From: Thiobacillus sp.
Lineage (GTDB): Bacteria > Pseudomonadota > Gammaproteobacteria > Burkholderiales > Thiobacillaceae
Direction: 5' to 3'
Assembly: GCA_024708885.1 (NCBI GenBank)
Contig: JANJXT010000058.1
Location: 1-64,000, forward strand
Length of the DNA: 64,000 nt
Under the pieces are notes generated by a model. That model was given only the letters and a program-made list of their open reading frames with translations. It had not been told where the DNA came from and did not search any database. Below are positions 45,348 through 53,149 of the stretch, piece after piece (position 1 is the stretch's first letter; every line of letters begins with the position of its first letter). The translations under genes and the position numbers were made by a program.

Positions 45348-45375
45348 TGATCCCTGATCCCTGATCCCTGATCCC
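45348..45375. repeat. Seven-base tandem repeat (TGATCCC x4)
   Basis: Four exact copies of TGATCCC fill the short gap between tadC and tadB. Such micro-repeats can vary in copy number by slippage. They sit upstream of the tadC start codon on the minus strand (18 bases away), so expansion could change tadC translation. No function is known. Confidence 0.8.
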
Positions 45376-45381
45376 CGACCC

Positions 45382-46239
45382 TCATACGTCGATGGCGACG
45401 ATGCGGCGGATGAGGAGGACGCCGAAAAATTCCATGATGGCGACGGCGGCGAGCACGCCCCAGCCCATGCGGGTGGTCCATAACAGCGCCATGGCGTCGG
45501 GTTCCATCCGCGTGAGCACCCACAGGAGGAAAAGCGGCAGCAGGCCGACGACCCAGGCCTGCAATTTGCCCTGTGCGGTGAGGGCGCGGATTTTCAGTTC
45601 CATGGCGTGCTGCGCGCGCAAGGTGGCGGCGGTGCGTTCGAGTGTTTCGGCCAGCCCGCCGCCGGTCTCGGAAGCGATGCGCATGGCGGAGACGGTGAGC
45701 TTTACCGGGGCGATGGGGACGCGGTGGGAGAGATTTTCGAGTGCATCGTCCAGGCTAACGCCAAGGCGCTGTTCGTGCTGCAGGAGGTGGAATTCCTGGC
45801 TCAGGGGCGGCGCCAGTTCGACGCTCGTCTGGCGCAGTGCGGACGCGAGCGACAGACCCGCGCGCGCGGCGCCGGCGACCATCTGCAAGGCGTCGGGAAG
45901 CTGTGCTTCGATACGCTGGATGCGCCGCCGGCGCAGCCAGCCGAAGATGAGACGCGGCGCGGCGGTGAGCAGCGCGGCGACGAGAAAGGCGGCGACAAGG
46001 CTGCGGGTGGCGACCCACATGGCGGCCGCGGCCAGGATCATGAAGCCGAGGTTCAATGCGTACAGCCGGGCGGGGTCGGCGGACAGGAAGAGTTCGCGCA
46101 GGCCGACATGGGTGTCGCGGGTGAAGCGCGTGCGCCAGGCGGCGAGCACTCTGCTGCCCAGGTCGGCGCCCGCCCACACCAGCAGGGCCACCGCGCCAGC
46201 GATGGCAAGGCTGAAGACGGCGATGAGAGTGGCGCTCAT
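45382..46239 (-). CDS. tadB: Tad inner-membrane platform protein TadB
   Basis: 285 residues, T2SF family. Start ATG at 46239 overlaps the tadA stop by four bases. Helices: LIAVFSLAIAGAVALLVWAG, LNLGFMILAAAAMWVATRS, and C-terminal WVVGLLPLFLLWVLTR. The cytosolic part has LPDALQMVAGAARAGLSLASALRQT and ETGGGLAETLERTAATLR, typical for TadB. It partners with TadC. Confidence 0.93.
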   Translation of the reverse strand: MSATLIAVFSLAIAGAVALLVWAGADLGSRVLAAWRTRFTRDTHVGLRELFLSADPARLYALNLGFMILAAAAMWVATRSLVAAFLVAALLTAAPRLIFGWLRRRRIQRIEAQLPDALQMVAGAARAGLSLASALRQTSVELAPPLSQEFHLLQHEQRLGVSLDDALENLSHRVPIAPVKLTVSAMRIASETGGGLAETLERTAATLRAQHAMELKIRALTAQGKLQAWVVGLLPLFLLWVLTRMEPDAMALLWTTRMGWGVLAAVAIMEFFGVLLIRRIVAIDV

Positions 46240-47879
46240 ACTTCGCCTGCCTGGTCGAAGATGGACAGGTCGAGCGCGATGCCGGCGTCGCGCAGGGCGT
46301 CGTAGAAGGCGGGAATGGCGTTGCAGCCGGTGAACCGGCCCAGCACGCGGCCGTCGCGGTCGCGCCCAAGCGGTGCGAAGCGGAACAGTTCCTGCAGCTG
46401 GATGGTGCCGGATTCGATACCGGTGACTTCGGCGATGCCGGTAACGATGCGCCGCCCGTCGGCCAGGCGCGCCTGCTGGATGATGAGGTCGACGGCGGCG
46501 GCGATCTGGTCGCGGATGGCGGCCAGCGGCAGATCCATGCCGGCCATGAGGACGAGGTTTTCCAGGCGCGCGAGTGCGTCGCGCGGGCTGTTGGCGTGCA
46601 GGGTGGTGAGCGAGCCTTCGTGGCCGGTGTTCATCGCCTGCAGCATGTCGAGCGCTTCGCCACCCCGGCATTCGCCGACGACGATGCGGTCGGGGCGCAT
46701 GCGCAGCGCGTTCTTGACGAGGTCGCGGATGGCGATCTGGCCGCGGCCCTCGGCGTTGGCGGGGCGCGCTTCGAGGCTGACGAGGTGCGAGTGCGCCAGG
46801 CGCAGCTCGGCGGCGTCCTCGATGGTGATGATGCGCTCGCCGTCGGGGATGTGGTTGGACAGGACGTTCAGCAGCGTGGTCTTGCCGGAGCCGGTGCCGC
46901 CGGAAATGACGATGTTCTTGCGCTGTTCGACCGCCAGTTTCATGAACCCTGCCATCTCCCGGCTCATGGCGCCGAAGCCGACGAGGTCTGCGGCACTCAA
47001 CGCGCGGCGCGCGAACTTGCGGATGGTGAGTGCCGGGCCCTTGAGCGCGAGCGGCGGGATGACGGCGTTGACGCGCGAGCCGTCCTTCAGGCGCGCATCG
47101 ACCATGGGCGAGGCTTCGTCGATGCGCCGTCCGAGCGGGGCGACGATGCGCTCGATGACGCCGAGCACGGCGCGCTCGCTGGTGAAGACCACAGGATGCC
47201 GCTCGATGCGCCCGGCGCGCTCGATGTAGATCTCGTCGGAGCGGTTGACCATGATTTCGGTGATGGATTCGTCGGCGAGCAGGTCTTCGAGCGGCCCCAG
47301 ACCGACGGCTTCGTTGAGCACGTCGCGCAGCAGACGTTCGCGGTCGACGGTGTCGGGCAAGGCGGCTTCGGCGGCGATGATTTCGCGGATCAAGGCCTCG
47401 GTTTCGGTGCGCAGCTGGGCGTCTTCCATGCGCATGAGGTCGCGCCGGCGCAGGTCGATGGTGTCGAGCAGCTGTTCGTGGACGCGGCGGCGCCAGAACT
47501 GGAGCGCAGCGGCGACGGGGAGCGCAGCGGCGGGTTGCGGCGCGGGCGCGGCGGGGTGCGCCTGTGCAGATACGGCGGCGCTTGCGTCGAGGCGGTCTTC
47601 GAGCTTGATACGGTACGGCCCGATGACGATTTCGTCGCTGCAGGAGATGGGGCCGTGCTGCTCGACGCGCACGCCGTTGACCAGGGTGCCCGCGAACTGG
47701 CCGAGATCCTGGATGAAGAGCCCGCTGCGAGTGCGGAAGATGCGCGCGTGCTCGCGGCCGATGCGCCAGCCGGCAAGGCGCACGGCACACTCGCGGCTCT
47801 TGCCGATCATGGCGGCGGTGTCCTCGACGAGTTCGGCGCGCTGCCGGTTGTCGGGCTCGGTGATGTGGACCTGGAACAT
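46236..47879 (-). CDS. tadA: Tad pilus ATPase TadA/CpaF with an N-terminal FHA domain
   Basis: 547 residues. Residues 1-100 look like a forkhead-associated domain: GKSRECAVRLAG, IGREHARIF, LFIQDLGQFAGTLVNGVRV. Linker rich in Ala/Pro, then the secretion ATPase: Walker A GGTGSGKTT (~327-335), Asp box IITIEDAAELRL, His box GHEGSLTTLHANSPRDAL. FHA domains bind phosphothreonine; here it probably couples to a regulatory protein in place of a separate scaffold. GGAAGG precedes the ATG at 47879 by seven bases. It drives pilus polymerisation. Confidence 0.94.
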   Translation of the reverse strand: MFQVHITEPDNRQRAELVEDTAAMIGKSRECAVRLAGWRIGREHARIFRTRSGLFIQDLGQFAGTLVNGVRVEQHGPISCSDEIVIGPYRIKLEDRLDASAAVSAQAHPAAPAPQPAAALPVAAALQFWRRRVHEQLLDTIDLRRRDLMRMEDAQLRTETEALIREIIAAEAALPDTVDRERLLRDVLNEAVGLGPLEDLLADESITEIMVNRSDEIYIERAGRIERHPVVFTSERAVLGVIERIVAPLGRRIDEASPMVDARLKDGSRVNAVIPPLALKGPALTIRKFARRALSAADLVGFGAMSREMAGFMKLAVEQRKNIVISGGTGSGKTTLLNVLSNHIPDGERIITIEDAAELRLAHSHLVSLEARPANAEGRGQIAIRDLVKNALRMRPDRIVVGECRGGEALDMLQAMNTGHEGSLTTLHANSPRDALARLENLVLMAGMDLPLAAIRDQIAAAVDLIIQQARLADGRRIVTGIAEVTGIESGTIQLQELFRFAPLGRDRDGRVLGRFTGCNAIPAFYDALRDAGIALDLSIFDQAGEV

Positions 47880-47892
47880 GCGTGGGCCTTCC

Positions 47893-49356
47893 TCAGTATT
47901 CGGAGTCGGTCCACGCCGAGGGCCGTGTTTTGGGGACGGGCACGGCGTCAAGATCGGGCCTGGCGGCGCGCGGCGTGGCGTCCAGGTGCGCTTGCGCATC
48001 GGCGAGCGCCTGGGACTGTTCGAAGCTGTGGCGGTCGACCGCCACCGGCGTGACGAACACCACCAGTTCGGTTTCGTTGTTCTGGAAGCGCTTGGAGCGG
48101 AACAGCGCGCCGAGCACGGGGATGTCGCCGAGGAACGGCACCTTGTCGAGCGAGGCGCTGGTGTCCCGCCTGAGCAGGCCGGACAGCACGATGGTGCCGC
48201 CTTGCATGACGTTGAACTCGGTCTCGGTCTTGCGCGTGCGCAGCGCGGGGCCGGCCACGGTGCTGACCGAGGTGTCGATGTCGCTCACTTCGCTCATGAT
48301 CTTCGCGCGGATCACCCCGCTGTGGTCGACCTGCGGCTCGATGTCGAGGCGGATCCCGTAGGGCTTGAAGAGGATGGTGGTGCCGTTGACGTTGCTGACG
48401 CTGTAGGGGAATTCGCCCCCGGCGAGGAAGGTAGCCTTGCTGCCGCTGCGGGTGGAGAGCGTGGGCTGGGCGAGGATGGTCGCGCTGCCGTTCTGCTCCA
48501 TGAGGTTCAGCTGCGCGTTCAGGCCCATGTTGAGCACCGACAGGATGTTGAGGCTGGAGAACAGCGGCACGCCGGTTCCCGTCCCGGCCGGGTTGACGAT
48601 GGGCGCGGCATTGGCGGCACCGGTGTGGAGATCGATCTGATACGGGCCGTCGTTGCCGCGCCGGATCGGCATCCAGATGCCGCCGACTGCCATGCCGCCG
48701 GTCGAATTCCATTTGAGGCCGATTTCCTTCAGCGCGCTGGTGGGAAATTCGACGACCTTGACGTCCATCACGATCATCTTTTCCCAGCCGATGCGGTTGG
48801 TGAAGTTGACGACCTGCGGATAGCGCCTGGCGATTTCGTCGATCTTAGCAAGGTCGCGGTCGGACAGGCCGTCACCCTCGACGATGACCTTGTCGCCGAC
48901 GACCGATGTTCTTGCGTTGGGGATCCCGGCAAGGAAGGCACTGACTTCACGGTTCACACGCGGCGTGTCGCCGGGAATGACGGTGACCTTGACGCGGCGG
49001 TTGCGTCCGTTGCGCGTCCAGATGTGCAGCGAGGAGACGCCGGCCTCGTTGGCGATGAGAAGGATCTCCCGGTCGTCGAGCACGGCCGCCGACAGCGCCT
49101 TGCCATTGCCGACGGCGAGGCGCCCGGCGTTGGGCTCGGCGATGACCCGGGTCTCGCCGACGAACATCTCGATTTCGGCGGCGAAGCCGTTGCGCGCCGG
49201 CGCAGCGGCCGCCGGCTTGTCCCCTTGCGGCGCGGGCGCGGCGGAGGCTGCTGCAATGGCGGGATTGCCCTGCTGGGCAGGGACGTTTCCCGCCAGAACG
49301 GCGAGGATCAGTCCAGCGCCGATTGTTTGTACGGTGCGATGTGTGATGAACTTCAA
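47893..49356 (-). CDS. cpaC: Tad pilus secretin CpaC/RcpA
   Basis: 487 residues with a Sec signal (AGLILAVLAGNVPAQ). A BON-like/N-terminal region (FVGETRVIAEPNAGRLAVGN) is followed by the secretin domain (LSSLNILSVLNMGLNAQLNLMEQNG, ATILAQPTLSTRSG, and VMQGGTIVLSGLLRRD). It forms the outer-membrane pore for the Flp pilus. CpaF follows 13 bases later. The upstream 49357-49674 gap carries a strong hairpin. Confidence 0.94.
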   Translation of the reverse strand: MKFITHRTVQTIGAGLILAVLAGNVPAQQGNPAIAAASAAPAPQGDKPAAAAPARNGFAAEIEMFVGETRVIAEPNAGRLAVGNGKALSAAVLDDREILLIANEAGVSSLHIWTRNGRNRRVKVTVIPGDTPRVNREVSAFLAGIPNARTSVVGDKVIVEGDGLSDRDLAKIDEIARRYPQVVNFTNRIGWEKMIVMDVKVVEFPTSALKEIGLKWNSTGGMAVGGIWMPIRRGNDGPYQIDLHTGAANAAPIVNPAGTGTGVPLFSSLNILSVLNMGLNAQLNLMEQNGSATILAQPTLSTRSGSKATFLAGGEFPYSVSNVNGTTILFKPYGIRLDIEPQVDHSGVIRAKIMSEVSDIDTSVSTVAGPALRTRKTETEFNVMQGGTIVLSGLLRRDTSASLDKVPFLGDIPVLGALFRSKRFQNNETELVVFVTPVAVDRHSFEQSQALADAQAHLDATPRAARPDLDAVPVPKTRPSAWTDSEY

Positions 49357-49674
49357 CTGCCAACTCCCTCATGGTCGGTGGCCCGTCTTGCCGGCATCGG
49401 GCATCGATGCCGGCAAACCGGACGCCGCTTGTTGTTGTCGCAGACGCGCCATGTAGGCCGTCTGTACTGCCGGGGAAATGATCCTGCGGCCCTTCCCCCT
49501 CGCGGGACTTTGATCTCGCCGCAAGACCGCCTCGGTGGCACCCATGGCCATGTGCCATGGACGCTTCTCCCCTCCTCCTCCTGCTGCTCCTCCTCTTGCT
49601 CCTGCGTTGCTCCCGCCCCTGCTTCGTTTTCGTTCGTCGCGATGCGAGCGGGACGATTCCATTCCAGGCCAGGT
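49357..49674. other. 318-base gap between cpaB and cpaC with a perfect hairpin
   Basis: This is the largest gap inside the Tad locus. TTGCCGGCATCG and CGATGCCGGCAA (49388-49416) are perfect 12-base arms around a five-base loop, 32 bases upstream of the cpaC start. A low-complexity CTC/CTG-rich stretch lies at 49560-49610. A minus-strand reading frame at 49369-49662 (97 codons) runs through the gap, but the amino acids are low-complexity and no ribosome-binding site precedes it. The hairpin may tune expression of the downstream genes. Confidence 0.6.
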
Positions 49675-50529
49675 TCAATCGCTGTTGTCCACGTCGGACC
49701 CCTTCCCCCTGCGGTGCATGGCGATGTTTTGTCCCTCGCCGATCGGCCCGCCGCCGTAGATCACCGGCACCGAGCTTGCCGCCCCCGCTACACCGTCCGC
49801 CAGGCCGAGCAGCGCGAGCGCATCCGAGCGCTTTTGCGAGACGCTGCCGGTGTCGTTCGGCGCGCGCAGCAGAGCGGTGACGCGGCCGACGTCGCGCGCG
49901 GCGATGATCCGCCGTGCGTCTTCCGGCGTGGTGTCGAGCGTGATGGTGGTGAATGACCGCGCCCGCCCGTCGGCATCGTTCTCCTGCTGCGAGGCCCGGG
50001 TGCCGGTGGCGAGCACGAGGACGCTTTGCAGCAGGGTGAAGGTGAAACTGCGGCTGTCCTTCTTCGCCGATACGACGATGTCGATGAGGTCGCCCGGTTC
50101 GACCATGCCGGAAAGCGAGCTGATCTCGTCGACCGGCACGGTGACCGCGCGCCGCCCTTGCGCGAGCCGCGCCGAGAAGGTCGGCGCGCGCTGGCCTTCG
50201 AGCTGGGCCCAGAGGACGGGCTCGCCGGCGTTGGCGGGATACGCCAGCAGCGCGCCCTCGGCGCGGCCGAACTGCTCGGGCGTGAGCGAGCCCGAATGCG
50301 CCCACTCCGCGGGAACCGGCCTCACGGCGACGGTGTCGGCGGAAATCCGCGCGCCCTTTTCCAGGTTGGCCTTGGCGACGACGACCTGCACCGTGGCCTT
50401 GTTGCGTTCGCGCGCCTCGATCTCGGCGACCTGGCCGCTGAGGTAGTTTCTGGCGCCGAAGGCCGCGAGCGCACCGATGCCAAGCGCGGCGGCAAGGACG
50501 ATCCAGTTCTTGTTGATCTTGGTTGCCAT
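49675..50529 (-). CDS. cpaB: Flp pilus assembly protein CpaB (RcpC)
   Basis: 284 residues. N-terminal helix IVLAAALGIGALAAFGARN anchors it in the inner membrane; a SAF domain follows (VVVAKANLEKGARISADTVAVRPVP, YPANAGEPVLWAQL), then RAVTVPVDEISSLSGMVEPGDLIDIV, the RcpC/CpaB signature. It stabilises the secretin and pilus passage. The gene lies between a Flp-like peptide and the secretin gene. Confidence 0.93.
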   Translation of the reverse strand: MATKINKNWIVLAAALGIGALAAFGARNYLSGQVAEIEARERNKATVQVVVAKANLEKGARISADTVAVRPVPAEWAHSGSLTPEQFGRAEGALLAYPANAGEPVLWAQLEGQRAPTFSARLAQGRRAVTVPVDEISSLSGMVEPGDLIDIVVSAKKDSRSFTFTLLQSVLVLATGTRASQQENDADGRARSFTTITLDTTPEDARRIIAARDVGRVTALLRAPNDTGSVSQKRSDALALLGLADGVAGAASSVPVIYGGGPIGEGQNIAMHRRGKGSDVDNSD

Positions 50530-50540
50530 GGGTCGGGTAT

Positions 50541-50729
50541 CTACAGGGGAATGGACAGGAAACCGCTCAAACGCTCGAAGGCGCTTCGCACGGACTCGCG
50601 GAAGAGATCGATGACCGACGCCTCGCCGGAAAAACTGACCCCGACCATCATCATGACGACGAGCAGCGCAACCAGGTATTCGGTCATCGATTGACCGCGT
50701 TGCCGGAAAGGCAGGTGGCGGGTTTTCAT
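50541..50729 (-). CDS. Second Flp-like prepilin peptide
   Basis: 62 residues. The segment RQRGQSMTEYLVALLVVMMMVG has the Flp prepilin cleavage motif G-x4-EY (G-QSMT-EY) followed by a hydrophobic helix. After cleavage it would leave a ~50-residue pilin or pseudopilin, shorter than the main Flp at 54530. It could be a minor pilin. The start overlaps the upstream gene's stop by four bases. Confidence 0.8.
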   Translation of the reverse strand: MKTRHLPFRQRGQSMTEYLVALLVVMMMVGVSFSGEASVIDLFRESVRSAFERLSGFLSIPL

Positions 50730-51385
50730 GGCGTCTCCACGATGGTCAGGACGGCCTGGGTTGCGCCTTCGCGGCGCACCAGCGTGAGGCGGGCCTCGCG
50801 CCGCGCGCCGGCGAAGAACTGGACGAAATCCGCTGCGTCCTGCCGCACCGGTGGCCCGTCGGGGCGCATGCCGCGCGCGGCGAGTTCGCGTTCGAGTGCA
50901 TCGCGGTTGGCGGCGATGCTGTGGGCGTTGCTCAGCACCAATTGCCGTGAGCGCTTGCCGGCGTCGACCGATTCCATGTCGGAGAGCACGGCGGAGTCGG
51001 CGGGCAGACGCAAGCCCCGCGGCCGGTCGGCGGCCAGCCTGGCCTCGCGGGCGTCGGCCACCGAGACGAGCGCTTCGGTCACGCCCGGCGCGAGCGGACG
51101 GATGCTGACGGTGATGAAATGTTCGTCACGCCCCTGCGCGAGCACCAGCCTGCCGCCCATCCGCTGCGCAGCGTGCCGCGCACCCAGCGCGGCACGGTAA
51201 TGGCGCGCCACCGCCTGCGGCGGCTGCGCCACCAGCACCCGCTGGATGCGCATGGGAACCCCGTTCAGACGCAACTGTTCGCCGACAGGCTCGACGCGGG
51301 CCGCTTCCGGCGCGGGCAGCTGCGGCCACGCGGCGGCCGCGCACAGTGTCGGCAGCAGACCGAGAAACGCGCAGGCACGGATCAT
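50726..51385 (-). CDS. Exported Tad-locus protein of unknown function
   Basis: 219 residues with a Sec signal (FLGLLPTLCAAAAW). The mature part has a ferredoxin-like pattern of short strands and helices (MRIQRVLVAQPPQAVARHYRAAL; EHFITVSIRPLAPGVTEALVSV) and a C-terminal FVQFFAGARREARLTLVR. Its start overlaps the TadE gene stop by four bases. A periplasmic role in pilus assembly is inferred from position; no family is recognised. Confidence 0.72.
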   Translation of the reverse strand: MIRACAFLGLLPTLCAAAAWPQLPAPEAARVEPVGEQLRLNGVPMRIQRVLVAQPPQAVARHYRAALGARHAAQRMGGRLVLAQGRDEHFITVSIRPLAPGVTEALVSVADAREARLAADRPRGLRLPADSAVLSDMESVDAGKRSRQLVLSNAHSIAANRDALERELAARGMRPDGPPVRQDAADFVQFFAGARREARLTLVRREGATQAVLTIVETP

Positions 51386-52164
51386 TTCTTGAGCCTGTCC
51401 GCAGGGACACGGTCGGGATCGACGCGGCCGATGTCGGGAGGCGGCGCGCCGTATTCGAACAAGGTCAGCGCCAGTTCGACGACGGGATTGCCGCCCAGGA
51501 CTTCGAGTGCCTTCCAGGGGAACGGACCCGCCGGGTTCCAGCCGTCGTTGCGGATTCTCTTCTCGACCATGGCCGCTCCACTCGCCGCCCAGGGATCGAC
51601 GAGCAGGCTGGTCGAGCGTGCGATCGACAGCCCCAGCGTGTCGAAAGGCTGCAAGCCCGCGATGTCGGCGACGTCGACCTGCACCCGGCCGGTGTAGAGG
51701 GTGTCGTCGGGCAGACCGAGGGACGCGGCATACAGCGCGCCGAACGGCTGCGCCAGCGATTCGCGCGTCGTGCTCACGCCGACGTGGTCGGCGAACTCGG
51801 GCAGCAGCGGATCGCCGCGGTGATCGAACCACAGCGTATTGCGATCGGCGTTGAAGTCGCCTGCCGCGTCGCCGCTCTTGAGCGGCGCATCGCTGTTGCT
51901 GAAAAAGCGCCGGCGGACCTCCTGCGCCAGGGTGGCGTCGTCCTTCCAGCCGCCGTTGCTGGTCGAATGCCGCACGCTGCCCTCGAAGGCCACGTAACGG
52001 CTCGCCACCGCGGCGGTCTGGGCGATGTCCATGTACTTGCCGAGAAGCGGCACGATGAGCAGCAGGGGCACCAGCACCATGGCCAGCACGACGAACTCGA
52101 CCGTGGACTGCCCCCGCTGGCGCGCCGTGCCGGATGCGCTGGCGTGCGTGCTATTCGTCGTCAT
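51382..52164 (-). CDS. tadE: TadE-like pilus assembly protein
   Basis: 260 residues from the ATG at 52164. The TadE helix QRGQSTVEFVVLAMVLVPLLLIVPLLG is followed by the usual DIAQTAAVASRYVAFEGSV. TadE-like pseudopilins are cleaved after the G in RG-QSTVEF and help initiate the pilus. The C-terminal region is soluble and periplasmic. The first 13 bases overlap the end of the preceding gene. Confidence 0.86.
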   Translation of the reverse strand: MTTNSTHASASGTARQRGQSTVEFVVLAMVLVPLLLIVPLLGKYMDIAQTAAVASRYVAFEGSVRHSTSNGGWKDDATLAQEVRRRFFSNSDAPLKSGDAAGDFNADRNTLWFDHRGDPLLPEFADHVGVSTTRESLAQPFGALYAASLGLPDDTLYTGRVQVDVADIAGLQPFDTLGLSIARSTSLLVDPWAASGAAMVEKRIRNDGWNPAGPFPWKALEVLGGNPVVELALTLFEYGAPPPDIGRVDPDRVPADRLKK

Positions 52165-53149
52165 CGTCGTCGTTCTCGCAGAGGTCGGTACCGGTGCGGG
52201 CCTTTTCGGCGGCACACCGTTGGCTCCTCTCGTTTCTGGAAACGGCCTGGATATTCTTTGGCGTCAGCAATTCTTCCTTGGGGTCTGGAAAAAACAGGTC
52301 GTGCGGCAACACGGCATCGTATGCAAAGGAAACGAACGCCTCGGTGTTGACGGCCTTGCCGTCGGCGAGCCACTTGCTTTCGAACTCGATGTGCGAGGGA
52401 AATGGGAGCCCGGTCGCGTAGAGGCACGAGGCGATTTCCGAACCGCCTGCGCTGACCCGGGAGATTTCGCACGGACGCGCGGGTACGAGCGTCTTGTGGC
52501 CGAACGCCTTCGAAACCGACACTTTCCCGCTCAGCTTTGTCGCAGCGAGCCCCTTGAGCGCGCCGCCCAGACCGGGGCGGTACGGAAGTTCGTGGGGGGC
52601 CCAGTACCCATTCCCGGACTTGTCTTTCTTGCGTTCGTATCGGGTGTGCCCGTCGGGACGAACGTGCAGGATTTCGCGTTTTTCTTCCGGTTCGATCCTG
52701 ATCTCGCACGGGCCGTAGGACTTCGCCACGAATGTCGTGATGATTCGGGCGGCTCTGCCGAGCGCCGGCACGAAATATTCGTGAATCTCGCTTTGTCCGA
52801 TGTTGGCCGGATTACCCAGAATCTTCGCGTGGGACATCATCTGCGCGCAGTAGGCTTTGGTTTTCGACGTCACGCCCGGTTCGGAAAGTTTCATCTTGCA
52901 CATCTGCTGCATCGGCCCCGAACCGCACTGAGCCTGCTTCGCCTTGAGCAGCATGTTCCAGTCGTCTCTGGCGGCGGGCCAGTCACCCTGGCGCTGCACG
53001 TGGATGCCCTGCACGGTGCTCCCTGCCTTGGGCTTGTTCTGCGCGACTGCAGCCGGCGCAACGCAAAACCCTATGCCTGCCGCCACGAGCAACGCCGCCA
53101 ACAGCCCTCCATTCCGCGGCAAGAAAAGGCGATCGGAAAGCCTCCTCAT
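52151..53149 (-). CDS. Exported protein of unknown function in the Tad locus
   Basis: 332 residues with a Sec signal (LLVAAGIGFCVAPAAVAQ), several cysteines (AQCGSG, QMCKM, AYCAQM, GPCEIR, ARPCEIS, ASCLYATG) that may form disulfides, and an extremely acidic tail ending NDDDDDE. It overlaps the TadG-like gene by four bases at its start and TadE by 14 at its end, so it is firmly inside the operon. No domain is recognised. Confidence 0.72.
   Translation of the reverse strand: MRRLSDRLFLPRNGGLLAALLVAAGIGFCVAPAAVAQNKPKAGSTVQGIHVQRQGDWPAARDDWNMLLKAKQAQCGSGPMQQMCKMKLSEPGVTSKTKAYCAQMMSHAKILGNPANIGQSEIHEYFVPALGRAARIITTFVAKSYGPCEIRIEPEEKREILHVRPDGHTRYERKKDKSGNGYWAPHELPYRPGLGGALKGLAATKLSGKVSVSKAFGHKTLVPARPCEISRVSAGGSEIASCLYATGLPFPSHIEFESKWLADGKAVNTEAFVSFAYDAVLPHDLFFPDPKEELLTPKNIQAVSRNERSQRCAAEKARTGTDLCENDDDDDE

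Noticed and set aside
45348-45375. Possible CRISPR-like repeats (TGATCCC)
   Set aside because: Units are seven bases, contiguous and without spacers; a simple tandem repeat.
49369-49662. 97-codon minus-strand frame in the cpaB-cpaC gap
   Set aside because: Low-complexity Gly/Ala/Arg sequence, no ribosome-binding site, and a perfect hairpin inside it. Left as a gap with a note.
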